Shown: in pieces, positions 23,012-31,989 of the stretch
Numbering within the stretch: position 1 is the first letter of the stretch
How the letters are laid out: the number at the start of each line of letters is the position of its first letter
NCBI RefSeq assembly: GCF_014192575.1
Contig: NZ_JACHYC010000003.1
Location: 682,001 to 746,000, forward strand
Reading direction: 5' to 3'
From: Variovorax sp. Sphag1AA
GTDB lineage: Bacteria; Pseudomonadota; Gammaproteobacteria; Burkholderiales; Burkholderiaceae_C
DNA length: 64,000 nucleotides
The notes under the pieces: model-generated
Database searches by the model: none
What the model was told of the DNA's origin: nothing
What the model saw: only the letters and a program-made list of their open reading frames with translations
Program-made: the position numbers and the translations under genes

Positions 23012-24769
23012 ATGACCCAGGAACGCGAATACGACCTGCTGGTAGTCGGCTCCGGCGCTGCCGGACTCGCCTGCGCCATCACTGCGAAGAAGCGCGGACT
23101 CGATGTGATGGTGATCGAGAAGGAACCCGTCTTCGGTGGCACCACGGCACTTTCAGGGGGCGTGCTGTGGATTCCGCTGGCGCCGCACGGCCGCAAGCAG
23201 AATCCCGCCGACACGCGCGAGACAGCGCGCGAGTACCTCATGCAGGAGACGGGTCGCTTCTTCGATGCGGCGACCGTCGACACCTTTCTCGACAACGGTC
23301 CGAAGATGGTGGAGTTCTTCGAGCGCGAGACCGAGATGAAGTTCGTGCAGACGCTCTATCCCGACTACCACTGCGACGAGCCCGGCGGCGCGCAGATCGG
23401 CCGCTCCATCCTCGCGGCGCCGTATGACATTCGCGGCCTCGGCAAGGACATGCAGCGCCTGAAGCCGCCGCTGAAGACCATCACCTTCATCGGGATGATG
23501 TTCAACTCGTCGAACGCGGACCTCAAGCACTTCTTCCGCGCAACGAAGTCGCTCACCTCTTTCCTCTATGTCGCCCGCCGGCTGGCCACGCACATGAAGG
23601 AACTGCTGCTCTACCGGCGCGGCATCAACGTCACAAGCGGCAATGCGCTCGCGGCGCGGCTGGCGAAATCGGCGTTGGACCTCGGGATTCCGATCGAAAC
23701 CTCGACGCCCGCACGCAAGGTGCTGATGGAAGACGGCCGCGCAGTCGGCCTGCAGGTCGAAGGTCCGGACGGCATGCGCCGCATCCGCGCGCGGCGCGGC
23801 GTGGTGCTCGCCTGCGGCGGCTTCCCGCATGACGTGCAGCGGATCGCCAAGGCCTATCCGCATGTGGCGCGAGGCGGTGAGCATCTGTCGCCCACGCCCG
23901 TCGGCAACACAGGCGACGGCGTGGCCATGGCCGAATCCGCCGGCGGCACTGCCGACATCCGCTTCGCCGACAGCGCGGCATGGATGCCGGTGTCGCGCGT
24001 GCCCTATGCGAACGGCGAGTTCGGTGTGTTCCCCCATCTGCTCGACCGCTACAAGCCCGGCGTCATCGGCGTGCTGCGCAATGGCAAGCGATTCACCAAC
24101 GAGTCGAACTCCTACCACGACGTGGGCGCCGCGATGATCCGCGCGTGCGCAAGCGAGAAGGAAACCGCGATGTGGCTGGTGGTCGACAAGACTGCGCTCG
24201 CGAAGTACGGCCTCGGCTACGTCAAGCCCGCGCCGATGCCGGTCGGCCCGCATCTGCGCAGCGGCTACCTGATCAAGGGCCGCACACTTGCCGAACTCGC
24301 GCAGCGTGCCGGCATCGATCCGGCAGGGCTCGAGGCCACCGTGCGCGCATACAACGCAGGCGGCGCGGCGCAAGGCAAGGACCCAGCCTTCGACCGCGGC
24401 CGCACCGCGTTCAACCGCTACCTGGCAGACCCCGAACACCAGCCCAACCCCTGCGTCGCGCCGATCGAATCCGGCCCGTTCTATGCAGTGAAGGTGGTGA
24501 TGGGCGACCTCGGCACCTTCGACGGGATCCGCACGAGTCCGGTCGGCGAAGTGCTCAAGCGCGACGGCGCGCCGATCGCTGGCCTCTATGCCGTCGGCAA
24601 CGATCGCGCGAGCATGATGGGCGGCAACTATCCCGGCGCCGGGATCACGCACGGGCCGAACATGACCTTTGCCTACGTCACGGCCAATCACGTCGCGGAC
24701 CTTGCCGAGAAGCCCAAGGCAGGCGCAGCCTCGACTGCGCCCGCTCGTCAACTGGAGCCTGTCGCATGA
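23012..24769 (+). CDS. FAD-dependent oxidoreductase, 3-ketosteroid-dehydrogenase/fumarate-reductase type (copy A)
   Basis: Flavoprotein of 585 residues with the N-terminal FAD motif GSGAAG (13-18), GGTTALSGGVLWIP and the closing FAD segment YAVGNDRASMMGGNYPGAGIT. Y540 and G544 (YPGAG) match the Tyr/Gly pair that holds the 3-keto oxygen in 3-ketosteroid 1-dehydrogenases, so it probably introduces a C=C bond next to a ring ketone, or reduces one. One of three paralogues in this locus. Second in its operon; its stop overlaps the NIPSNAP start (ATGA). The true substrate is unknown; no other steroid-degradation genes are present. Confidence 0.8.
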   Translation: MTQEREYDLLVVGSGAAGLACAITAKKRGLDVMVIEKEPVFGGTTALSGGVLWIPLAPHGRKQNPADTRETAREYLMQETGRFFDAATVDTFLDNGPKMVEFFERETEMKFVQTLYPDYHCDEPGGAQIGRSILAAPYDIRGLGKDMQRLKPPLKTITFIGMMFNSSNADLKHFFRATKSLTSFLYVARRLATHMKELLLYRRGINVTSGNALAARLAKSALDLGIPIETSTPARKVLMEDGRAVGLQVEGPDGMRRIRARRGVVLACGGFPHDVQRIAKAYPHVARGGEHLSPTPVGNTGDGVAMAESAGGTADIRFADSAAWMPVSRVPYANGEFGVFPHLLDRYKPGVIGVLRNGKRFTNESNSYHDVGAAMIRACASEKETAMWLVVDKTALAKYGLGYVKPAPMPVGPHLRSGYLIKGRTLAELAQRAGIDPAGLEATVRAYNAGGAAQGKDPAFDRGRTAFNRYLADPEHQPNPCVAPIESGPFYAVKVVMGDLGTFDGIRTSPVGEVLKRDGAPIAGLYAVGNDRASMMGGNYPGAGITHGPNMTFAYVTANHVADLAEKPKAGAASTAPARQLEPVA

Positions 24770-25116
24770 ACCTCGTCGCAAGACCGCTCGTGGACCATCG
24801 CGTCTACACCATCGCGCTGCGCAAGATGCCGGAGTTCCTCGACGTCTTCGACCGGCTTGCGATGCCCATCCTGCTGGAGACCCTCGGCCATCCCATCGGC
24901 TTCTTCACCAGCGTCGTCGGCCCGCAGAATCAGTTCGTGCACCTCTGGGCTTACGAAAGCCTGGCCGACTACGAGACGCGCAGCCGGGCCCGCGACACGC
25001 ATCCGGACTTCCCGGCGTACCTGCAGGCCTCGGCGCACCTCATCACGGCTCAGGAGACGCGGCTGATTCGCGCCGCAGACCTCCCGAGCGTGAGAAGCCT
25101 CATTCCGCAGCGCTGA
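24766..25116 (+). CDS. NIPSNAP family protein
   Basis: A 116-residue single NIPSNAP domain (dimeric ferredoxin-like alpha/beta-barrel fold): VDHRVYTIALRKMPEFLDVF, then VVGPQNQFVHLWAYESLADYE. Function of the family is poorly known. It is translationally coupled to flavoprotein copy A through ATGA, and a second NIPSNAP gene pairs in the same way with copy B, which suggests a shared function such as a subunit, chaperone or follow-on enzyme. Its 3' end overlaps the convergent CoA-transferase gene by 17 bases. Confidence 0.85.
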   Translation: MNLVARPLVDHRVYTIALRKMPEFLDVFDRLAMPILLETLGHPIGFFTSVVGPQNQFVHLWAYESLADYETRSRARDTHPDFPAYLQASAHLITAQETRLIRAADLPSVRSLIPQR

Positions 25117-26692
25117 AGAAGCGCGCCGGCATCACGGCGAGGTCCTTCGCGATGCGGGGCGCGAAGTCCATTTGCGCGAGCACATCGCGCTCCAGGTCGA
25201 TGCCCGGCGCGATCTCGAAGAGTTCCACGCCCTGCGGCCCCAGCCGGAAGCTCGCGCGTTCGGTGAGATAGAGCACTTCCTGACCTCGAACGATCGACTG
25301 CGGGCCGCTGAAGGTGATCTGATCCACGCGCTGCACCAGCTTCTTCACCGTACCCTGTTGCATCACCCGCATCTGACCGTCGCCGGTGGAGAGCTTCACA
25401 CCCTTCGCAGCGAAGGTCCCGCAGAACACGACCTTGCGTGCGTTCTGCGCGATGTCGATGAAGCCGCCCGGACCGACCGTGAAGCCGCCAAGGCGCGAGA
25501 CGTTGACGCTGCCTTCCTCGTCGAACTCGCCAAAGCCGAGAAAGGCAATGTCAAGACCGCCGCCGGCGTAGAAGTCGAACTGCGTCGCGGCGTCCAGCAT
25601 CGCGCTGGCATTGCGCGCGTAGCCGAAGAGTTCGCCATCCATCAGCAGGCCGCCATAGGTGCCGTGCTCGATGGTCTGGTAGATGCGGCCGCTGTCGCCG
25701 CGTAGCGCGACGAGCCGCGCTACCGCGTCGGGTACGCCGACGCCGTAGTTGACGACCGGGCGCGCCTTGCCGGTGTTGAACAGCTCCTCGGCGGCACGAC
25801 GCGCCACGGCCTGCCGCTCGCCGAAGGCCTCGGCCGATGCGGCCTTTTCCATCGCATGGTCGGTGGCCTCGCTATCGCGGCGCGAGGCGCCGATGAGTTC
25901 ACCCGAGAACGCCGGATCGAACGGAATCGCGTAGCTCGTGGCCTGCGCAGGGTCCACCACGATCGCATCGACCCAGGCTGACGGAATGCGCACTTCGCGC
26001 GCCTTGAGCGAACCGCTGGGCACCCTCTCCTTCACCTGCACGATGACCTTGCCGCCGCTGTTGCGCGCAGCGAGCGCGAGCGATTGCGCATCGAGATTGG
26101 CCGCCTCGTGCTCGAAGCTGATGTTGCCGTCATCGTCGGCCGCACTGGCGCGCACCAGCGCGATGTGAATCGGGAAGGGCTTGTAGCGCAGGTATTCGCG
26201 ACCATCCATCTGCACCACATCGGCGAGATCTTCCCGCGCCGATGCATTCATGCGCCCGCCGCCCTGGCGCGGGTCGCACACGGTGCCCAGTCCGACGTGG
26301 GTGAAGAGCCCCGGCCTACCGGCGCCAATCTCACGCATGAGCTGGCTCGACACGCCGCCGGGCAGGATGTAGGCCTCGATCTTTTCTTCCTCCGCAAGGC
26401 GCTGCATGGCGGGCGACCAGACCCAGTGGCCGCCGATCACGCGTTTCACCAGACCTTCGTGCGCGAAGCAGTTCATGCCCTTGGTCTTCTTGTCACCGAT
26501 GCCGAGCGCATGCATCACCGTGAGTGCGCGCGGCGCTTGGGTCTCAAGGAAGCGCGCCTGCACGGCCTCGAAGAGATGCGTGGCTTCCATGAGGCCACCA
26601 CCGCCGCCCATCAAGCCGATCGTGTCGCCGTCGCGGATCAAGGCAACGGCTTCGCGCGCGGTCATGAACTTGCCGCTGTTCGAATGCGTCAT
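25100..26692 (-). CDS. Acyl-CoA:acetate/3-ketoacid CoA-transferase (YdiF type)
   Basis: Class I CoA-transferase of 530 residues with both subunit halves fused. The N-terminal half has GDTIGLMGGGGGLMEATHL, and the C-terminal half carries the catalytic glutamate E342 in TIEHGTYGG. It would move CoA from acetyl- or succinyl-CoA onto a pathway acid. The start at 26692 is set by AGGAG directly upstream, inside the end of the acyl-CoA dehydrogenase gene. Last gene of the minus-strand operon, giving CoA activation next to an acyl-CoA dehydrogenase. Confidence 0.85.
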   Translation of the reverse strand: MTHSNSGKFMTAREAVALIRDGDTIGLMGGGGGLMEATHLFEAVQARFLETQAPRALTVMHALGIGDKKTKGMNCFAHEGLVKRVIGGHWVWSPAMQRLAEEEKIEAYILPGGVSSQLMREIGAGRPGLFTHVGLGTVCDPRQGGGRMNASAREDLADVVQMDGREYLRYKPFPIHIALVRASAADDDGNISFEHEAANLDAQSLALAARNSGGKVIVQVKERVPSGSLKAREVRIPSAWVDAIVVDPAQATSYAIPFDPAFSGELIGASRRDSEATDHAMEKAASAEAFGERQAVARRAAEELFNTGKARPVVNYGVGVPDAVARLVALRGDSGRIYQTIEHGTYGGLLMDGELFGYARNASAMLDAATQFDFYAGGGLDIAFLGFGEFDEEGSVNVSRLGGFTVGPGGFIDIAQNARKVVFCGTFAAKGVKLSTGDGQMRVMQQGTVKKLVQRVDQITFSGPQSIVRGQEVLYLTERASFRLGPQGVELFEIAPGIDLERDVLAQMDFAPRIAKDLAVMPARFFSAAE

Positions 26693-26703
26693 CGCTGCGG
26701 CTC

Positions 26704-27864
26704 CTATCGATGCAGTTCGAAGAGCGAGGCGCCCTTCTTCATCGCACTCTTGGCGATCACGCCGCGATGGATCTCGCTGGTGCCATCGAAGATGCGGTAG
26801 ATGCGCGCATCGCGGTAGTAGCGCTCGATCGGCAGCTCCTTGCAGAAGCCCATGCCGCCGAAGACCTGCACCGCGCGGTCGACCACGCGGCCCAGCGTTT
26901 CCGCTGCGTGCACCTTGACCATCGCGATCTGCTCGCGCGCATCGAAGCCCTGGTCGAGCATCCACGCGGCGTGATAGACCATCCATCGCGCGGCGTTGAT
27001 CTCGATCACGCTATCGGCCAGCATCTGCTGGACCATCTGGAAGTCGCCGATCCGCTGGCCGAACTGCTGTCGGTCGTTGGCATAGGCTGTCATCAGTTCG
27101 AGCACGTGACTTGCCTTGCCAACTGCGCGCGCACCCACTTGCGCAAGACGCACCACGTTGAGCGCACCCATCGCGAGCTTGAAGCCCTGTCCGCGCTCGC
27201 CGAGCAGTGCCGCGTCTTCGAGCTGCACGTTGTCGAAGAAGAGCTCCAGGTGCGGCGTGCCGCGGATGCCCATCATCTTCTGGTCCTTGCCGACGGTGAA
27301 GCCCGCGAGGCCCTTGTCGACCATGAACATCGAAATCTCTTTCTCGCCGGTCCGGGCCGACACGAGGAAGAAGTCGCTCCATTCGCCGTCGCTGATGAAG
27401 TGCTTGCCGCCGTTGAGGACCCAGCCTGTGTCCGTCTTCTTCGCGTGGGTGCGAATGCCGGCCGCGTCCGATCCGGCGCCGGGCTCGGTGATCGCGATTG
27501 CGCAGGTGCGCTTGCCTGCGACGGAGGGTTCGAGCCATCGCGCGACCTGCTCACCGCGGCAATGCAACAGCGGTTCGTAGACGTTGCCGAAGGCGCGGCG
27601 GATGAGGTAGTCGCTGGTGTGGCCGAACTGCTCTTCGCACAGGATGCGGTCGAGGTTCGACAAGCCGCCGCCGCCAATGTCAGCGGGCATGTTGAGCGCG
27701 TAGAGGCCGAGCGCCTTCGCCTTCTCGTGGATCGTGGTGGCGGTGTCGCGATCGATGTTGCCGTCGTTCTCGAGCCGCTCTTCCAGCGGACGAAGCTCCT
27801 CGGCGATGAAGCGCCGCACGGTGTCGATCATCATCTTCTGCTCGTCGTTGAGCGCGAAATCCAT
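26704..27864 (-). CDS. Acyl-CoA dehydrogenase
   Basis: FAD acyl-CoA dehydrogenase of 386 residues: FALNDEQKMMIDTVRRF at the start, AITEPGAGSD near 125, and YYRDARIYRIFDGTSEIH near the end. At the position of the medium-chain catalytic Glu (YEGTS) it has Asp360 (FDGTS), a variant seen in some subfamilies, so substrate class is open. AGGAGA precedes the ATG. It lies between the TIM-barrel gene and the CoA-transferase with about 10-base gaps, and is expected to desaturate the CoA ester made by the transferase. Confidence 0.85.
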   Translation of the reverse strand: MDFALNDEQKMMIDTVRRFIAEELRPLEERLENDGNIDRDTATTIHEKAKALGLYALNMPADIGGGGLSNLDRILCEEQFGHTSDYLIRRAFGNVYEPLLHCRGEQVARWLEPSVAGKRTCAIAITEPGAGSDAAGIRTHAKKTDTGWVLNGGKHFISDGEWSDFFLVSARTGEKEISMFMVDKGLAGFTVGKDQKMMGIRGTPHLELFFDNVQLEDAALLGERGQGFKLAMGALNVVRLAQVGARAVGKASHVLELMTAYANDRQQFGQRIGDFQMVQQMLADSVIEINAARWMVYHAAWMLDQGFDAREQIAMVKVHAAETLGRVVDRAVQVFGGMGFCKELPIERYYRDARIYRIFDGTSEIHRGVIAKSAMKKGASLFELHR

Positions 27865-27874
27865 GTTCTGTCTC

Positions 27875-28690
27875 CTAGAAATAGCGGCGGCTCGCCTCGA
27901 GGCACTGGCGGGCCCATTCGGTGGGGTCCATGGCGCGCATGCGGTCGAGGTGCACGACCTCGACGCTCACCGGCAGATCGGCCGGCAAGGCCGAGAACAG
28001 GCCGGCCAGGTCGATGTCGCCTTCTCCGGGCTGCAGACGGGCGCAGCGAGCCGTGTGGATCATTTCTTCGACCGTGAAGTCGCGGCCCTGCCGGGCGCGG
28101 CCGGGCGCGTCGCAGATCTGCGCGTAGTGCAGCAACTCGCGCGGTAACGCACGGATGTCCTCCAGCGTGGTGTCCGAGCGATCGAAATGCAGCGCGTCGA
28201 CGAGGATGCCGGCGTTGGAGGGCATGCCGGCGGCCTCGATGACCGATAGCGCAGCGCGCGCATGCGGCACCGCCGTCCAGGGCATGAATTCGAGATCGGC
28301 GGTCATGCCGTAGGGCTTCATCAGCTCGCACAGGCGTGCGTAACCGTCGGCGAGGCGCGTTGGGTTGGAGTCATCGCCAGCCACGAGCACTGCACGTGCG
28401 CCAAGCGCGGCACCCGCATCCAGAAGCGGACGGAAGTCCAGCGGGTCGAACCCCTCGTTGATGCGGATGATCTCCAGATCGAAGACGCCGACGCCGGTGT
28501 CGCGCAGCAACGCTACGGTTTCGCGCAGCACTTCGGGTTTGCCGATGAGGTGCTGCTGTGGCGCACCGGGCGCGTTGGGCAGCAGGCGCAGGCCTACATG
28601 CGCATAGCCCAGCCGGGCGGCGATGCGCACCGCCTCGGGCGGCGTCGCGTCGCATGCAGTCAGATACGCCATGGAAAAGACGCGGGACAT
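27875..28690 (-). CDS. Sugar phosphate isomerase/epimerase-like TIM barrel
   Basis: Xylose-isomerase-like (AP endonuclease family 2) TIM barrel of 271 residues. Putative divalent-metal ligands are in the strands DLEFMPWTAVP, LVDALHFDRSD, YAQICDAPG and SVEVVHLDR. The fold includes sugar epimerases, inosose dehydratase and 3-dehydroshikimate dehydratases. With an AroE-like and a Gfo/Idh/MocA protein in the same locus, isomerisation or dehydration of a polyhydroxylated ring is a reasonable guess. AAGGAG precedes the start; tightly packed between NIPSNAP and acyl-CoA dehydrogenase genes. Confidence 0.8.
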   Translation of the reverse strand: MSRVFSMAYLTACDATPPEAVRIAARLGYAHVGLRLLPNAPGAPQQHLIGKPEVLRETVALLRDTGVGVFDLEIIRINEGFDPLDFRPLLDAGAALGARAVLVAGDDSNPTRLADGYARLCELMKPYGMTADLEFMPWTAVPHARAALSVIEAAGMPSNAGILVDALHFDRSDTTLEDIRALPRELLHYAQICDAPGRARQGRDFTVEEMIHTARCARLQPGEGDIDLAGLFSALPADLPVSVEVVHLDRMRAMDPTEWARQCLEASRRYF

Positions 28691-28700
28691 CGCGATCTCC

Positions 28701-29327
28701 TTACTTCAGCGGGGACACTGCCGTCGGCAGCGCGATCGTCGAAACCATGTCGGTCGTGAGCCATGCCGGCCCGCCCTTCGGCGGCCAGATACCCTGTGCG
28801 ACCGCGTCGGCGCGTGCCTTGCTGCGCGCATCCAGCGAGGGATAGGCCCAGATGTTGGTGAAGCGCGGCGCGCCATCGAGCGCAACCATCGCAATGACGC
28901 ACGGCGACAGCTTTTCGCGCGCGGGCAGGTACTCGGCCCACAACTCGCTGGTCTTGCTGACGCCGCCGGGCTTGATGCCGTAGGTGCGGATTTCGTACAC
29001 CGGCCCGGCGATGCCGGATTCGGCGCTCGGCCGCACCGGCTTCATCCAGTCGAAGGCACGGTAGCTCGCGAGTTCGAGCCGCTGATAGAGCTCGCCGCAG
29101 CCGAAGGGGCTCGCGCTGGCGAGGGTGCGCTGTCGCGCGGCGTCGAGCGCCGAGCGGTCTTCAAAGCCGCGCAGAACGATCATCTGGTTCAACACGCCGA
29201 TGTCGCTGGTCCAGCAGGCCAGCAGTTCACCGCCAGCGCCGGGCGCGTTCGCGAAGGCTTGCACCTGTTGCGCGGCCTGCGCGGCGGTGCCGAAGGGCAA
29301 GGTCAGTGTGGCTATCTCGTAGTACAT
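28701..29327 (-). CDS. Tandem NIPSNAP protein
   Basis: A 208-residue protein with two NIPSNAP-like halves (about 1-95 and 108-205): MYYEIATLTLPFGTAAQ opens the first, and VYEIRTYGIKPGGVSKTSEL the second, with WAYPSLDARSKAR as the typical closing helix. The first half lacks the conserved tryptophan-aromatic strand of full domains and may be diverged. Its start overlaps the end of flavoprotein copy B by 16 bases, echoing the copy A/NIPSNAP pair. Confidence 0.8.
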   Translation of the reverse strand: MYYEIATLTLPFGTAAQAAQQVQAFANAPGAGGELLACWTSDIGVLNQMIVLRGFEDRSALDAARQRTLASASPFGCGELYQRLELASYRAFDWMKPVRPSAESGIAGPVYEIRTYGIKPGGVSKTSELWAEYLPAREKLSPCVIAMVALDGAPRFTNIWAYPSLDARSKARADAVAQGIWPPKGGPAWLTTDMVSTIALPTAVSPLK

Positions 29328-31144
29328 GCGATGGGTTCCTCGATGAGTGGTTCGGTGGAGACGGTCTGGGACGGCGCCGGCGCGGACGGCCGACGATCTG
29401 CGGAAGGGGACGCCACGCCCGCGGCGTCGTGCGCGGCGATCCAGGCGAAGGTCATGGCGGGGCCGAGCGTGATGCCGCCGCTCGGGTAGTGGCCGCCCAT
29501 CACGCTGGCCATGTCGTTGCCAGCGGCGTAGAGGCCTGCAATGGGCGCGCCCTGGCGGTCGAGCACGCGTGCTTTCGCGTCGACACGCAAACCGGCAAAG
29601 GTGCCGAGGCTGCCGGCGACGACCTTCACGGCGTAGAACGGCCCGCGTTCGATCGGCGCCATGCATGGATTCGCGAGGCCGGCGCGCACTTCGCCCTGCA
29701 CGCGGTTGTAGGGCGTCTCGCCTTTTGCGAAATCCTCGTCGCGGCCCTGCAGGGCTTGCGCGTTGTAGCGATCGACTGTGGCAGCGAGACCGGCCGGGTC
29801 GATGCCGCAGGCCACTGCAAGTTCGGCCAAGGTGCGACCGCGCTTGAGATAGCCGTTGGCCAGCATTGGGCGATGCGGGATCGGTGCAGGTTTGACGGCG
29901 CCGAGACCGAATCGACGGATGAACGCGCTATCGCAGATCAACCAGGCTTCGACCGGCTCGCCGGCCGGCGTGGCCGCGAGCAATCCGCGCATGAAGTCGT
30001 GATACGAATCGGCCTCGTTGACGAAGCGCCGTCCATCGCAGCGCACTGCGATCAGCCCCGGCTTGGCGCGTTCGATCAGGTGCGGGAAGTGCGCTACCGA
30101 GCCGTCCGCGCGTGGCACCAGCGACACCGGCGCGAGCGCAGCAGACTGCGCGAGGTCATCGGCAACGAGGCCGCCGACCGACTCACCGAGGCGCAGTCCA
30201 TCGCCAGTGTTGCCGTGCGATCCGGCCGACCAGTGCTCGCGGCCCGTGGGTGCATGCGGCAACAGCGCCTTCAGGCGCTCAGGGTCGTGCGGAAACCCGC
30301 CGCATGCGAGGACGACGCCGCGCGATGCTTCGATGCGCACGCGCCCCGCGGGTGACTCGACCACCGCCCCCACCACGCGCTCGCCACGTCGCAACAGGCG
30401 ACGCGCTGCGTGATCGACGAGGACCTGCACGCCGGCCTCGAAAGCTGACGCCGCAAGCGCGCCCGTGAGCGCATTGCCATTGACCAGCCGGAGCCCGCGT
30501 CCATGCAGCAGGCGATCGCGGGCATAGGCCGCGAGGCGCTTCGCGACGTACCACGCGGAACGCGGCGAGGTGCTTGCGTCGAGGAAGTGCCGCAGCTCCC
30601 GCCCGGAGCCAATCCCCATGCCCCAGAGCGTGGTCTCGGGCAATGGCGGCTTGATCTGGTGAGCGCGCTTGCCGAGCCGGCGAGCGTCGAACGGCGCAGC
30701 ACAGACCGAGCGCCCGCCTGTCGATGCATCAGGCGTGCGTCCATGGAAATCAGGAATCGCATTGCCGTCGATGAACTGCAGCGCGGTGTGGCGCTGGAAG
30801 AAATCCACCATGCGCGGGCCGTTGTCGAGGAAGGCAAGCGCGCGCGCTTCGTCGAACTGCGCGCCGAGTTCGCGGCGCAGATAGGCCAGCGGCCGCCCTG
30901 CGTCTTCCTCGATACCCGCCGCGCGGGCCAGCGGATTGCGCGGAATCCACATCCAGCCGCCGGACCACGCAGTGGTTCCGCCGAGCCGCGATTCCTTCTC
31001 CACGACGATGACCGAAAGGCCCAGGTGTGCCGCAGTGACCGCGGCGGCCAGTCCCCCGGCGCCGGAGCCGACGACAAGCAGATCGCACGCAAGAGTGGCC
31101 GAGGAAGGGGGCGTGGAATCGTGGGGATCTGCGTCGTCGGGCAT
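29312..31144 (-). CDS. FAD-dependent oxidoreductase, KstD/fumarate-reductase type (copy B)
   Basis: Flavoprotein of 610 residues, paralogous to the genes at 23012 and 34003. It has the FAD motif GSGAGG (about 27-32), GGTTAWSGGWMWIPRNP, and the closing YAAGNDMASVMGGHYPSGGIT. Y553 and G557 (YPSGG) match the keto-binding Tyr/Gly pair of 3-ketosteroid dehydrogenases. The C-terminal 30 residues are a Pro/Ser/Thr-rich tail not seen in the other copies. Its upstream ribosome binding site is weak. It follows the IclR gene by 14 bases in the minus-strand operon. Confidence 0.8.
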   Translation of the reverse strand: MPDDADPHDSTPPSSATLACDLLVVGSGAGGLAAAVTAAHLGLSVIVVEKESRLGGTTAWSGGWMWIPRNPLARAAGIEEDAGRPLAYLRRELGAQFDEARALAFLDNGPRMVDFFQRHTALQFIDGNAIPDFHGRTPDASTGGRSVCAAPFDARRLGKRAHQIKPPLPETTLWGMGIGSGRELRHFLDASTSPRSAWYVAKRLAAYARDRLLHGRGLRLVNGNALTGALAASAFEAGVQVLVDHAARRLLRRGERVVGAVVESPAGRVRIEASRGVVLACGGFPHDPERLKALLPHAPTGREHWSAGSHGNTGDGLRLGESVGGLVADDLAQSAALAPVSLVPRADGSVAHFPHLIERAKPGLIAVRCDGRRFVNEADSYHDFMRGLLAATPAGEPVEAWLICDSAFIRRFGLGAVKPAPIPHRPMLANGYLKRGRTLAELAVACGIDPAGLAATVDRYNAQALQGRDEDFAKGETPYNRVQGEVRAGLANPCMAPIERGPFYAVKVVAGSLGTFAGLRVDAKARVLDRQGAPIAGLYAAGNDMASVMGGHYPSGGITLGPAMTFAWIAAHDAAGVASPSADRRPSAPAPSQTVSTEPLIEEPIACTTR

Positions 31145-31158
31145 CGTCGGAAGTGCCG

Positions 31159-31989
31159 CTAGGCGGCGTAGATCGGCAATCGGCCGGACTTCCGTCCGCC
31201 GCTGCCGGAGTGGGCGCCCTGGAAGAAGGGCGAAGTGCCGCTCGCAGCGGCCATCTGCTCGCAGATCGCGAGCAGCTCGGGTGCGAGCGCGTGCATGCGT
31301 TCTTCGGTGAATCGCACCGTGGGTCCGGCGATCGTGATGACGCCGATCGGCGGCCGGTTGCCGAGGCGGACCGGCGCGGCCATCGCGTTGAGGCCGGCGG
31401 TGAAGGTCTCGACGGTCACGCTGTAGCCACGCTCGCGCGCGGCATGCACCATGTCCATCATTTCCTTCATGGTGCGCGGTGCGTTGGGTCCGTATTCTTC
31501 GGGCTGGCCGATGCCTTGGCGGGATGCGAGCGTCATCGCCTCGTCATCGCTGAGGCCGGACATCCAGGCGAGGCCTGACGAGGAGCACGACAGGCGCGCG
31601 TCGCTGCCCATGTCCGGGTCGTAGCGAAGGCCTTGGCGAGCGCCCTGCGCCCGCGCCACCCACGTGAGCCGCTCGCCGTCGATGACGGACAGGCGCACGA
31701 GCTCCCCCGATATCTCTGCCAGCCGGTCGAGCAACGGTTGCGAGAAGTCGACGATGCCGCTCTGGCTCAGGAACGAGAGACCGACCGACACCAGCTTGGT
31801 GGTCAGCATGTAGTCGCCGTGATCGCGCAACTGACGCACGTAGCCGACGCGGATCAGCTCGTTCAGCAGGCGGTGCGCCGCGCTGCGCGGCATGTTGAGC
31901 TGGTCGGCGACAGCCGCGAGTTCGAGACCTTCTCCGTGCTGGGACAGCAGTTCGAGAATGCCCAGTGTTCTTTCCATGACGCCGCTCAT
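31159..31989 (-). CDS. IclR family transcriptional regulator
   Basis: A 276-residue IclR regulator with an N-terminal winged helix (about 4-60; LAAVADQLNMPRSAAHRLLNEL) and the effector domain (VARAQGARQGLRYDPDMG, APVRLGNRPPIGVITIAGP). It is the second gene of the minus-strand operon: its ATG overlaps the TGA of the Gfo/Idh/MocA gene (ATGA), so it is co-translated with the enzymes it likely controls. A GAATA-G-TATTC palindrome in the divergent promoter at 33116 is a plausible binding site. Confidence 0.9.
   Translation of the reverse strand: MSGVMERTLGILELLSQHGEGLELAAVADQLNMPRSAAHRLLNELIRVGYVRQLRDHGDYMLTTKLVSVGLSFLSQSGIVDFSQPLLDRLAEISGELVRLSVIDGERLTWVARAQGARQGLRYDPDMGSDARLSCSSSGLAWMSGLSDDEAMTLASRQGIGQPEEYGPNAPRTMKEMMDMVHAARERGYSVTVETFTAGLNAMAAPVRLGNRPPIGVITIAGPTVRFTEERMHALAPELLAICEQMAAASGTSPFFQGAHSGSGGRKSGRLPIYAA

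Noticed and set aside
23153..24781. 542-codon minus-strand frame under flavoprotein copy A
   Set aside because: Opposite strand of a well-formed FAD enzyme; no ribosome binding site and no family features.
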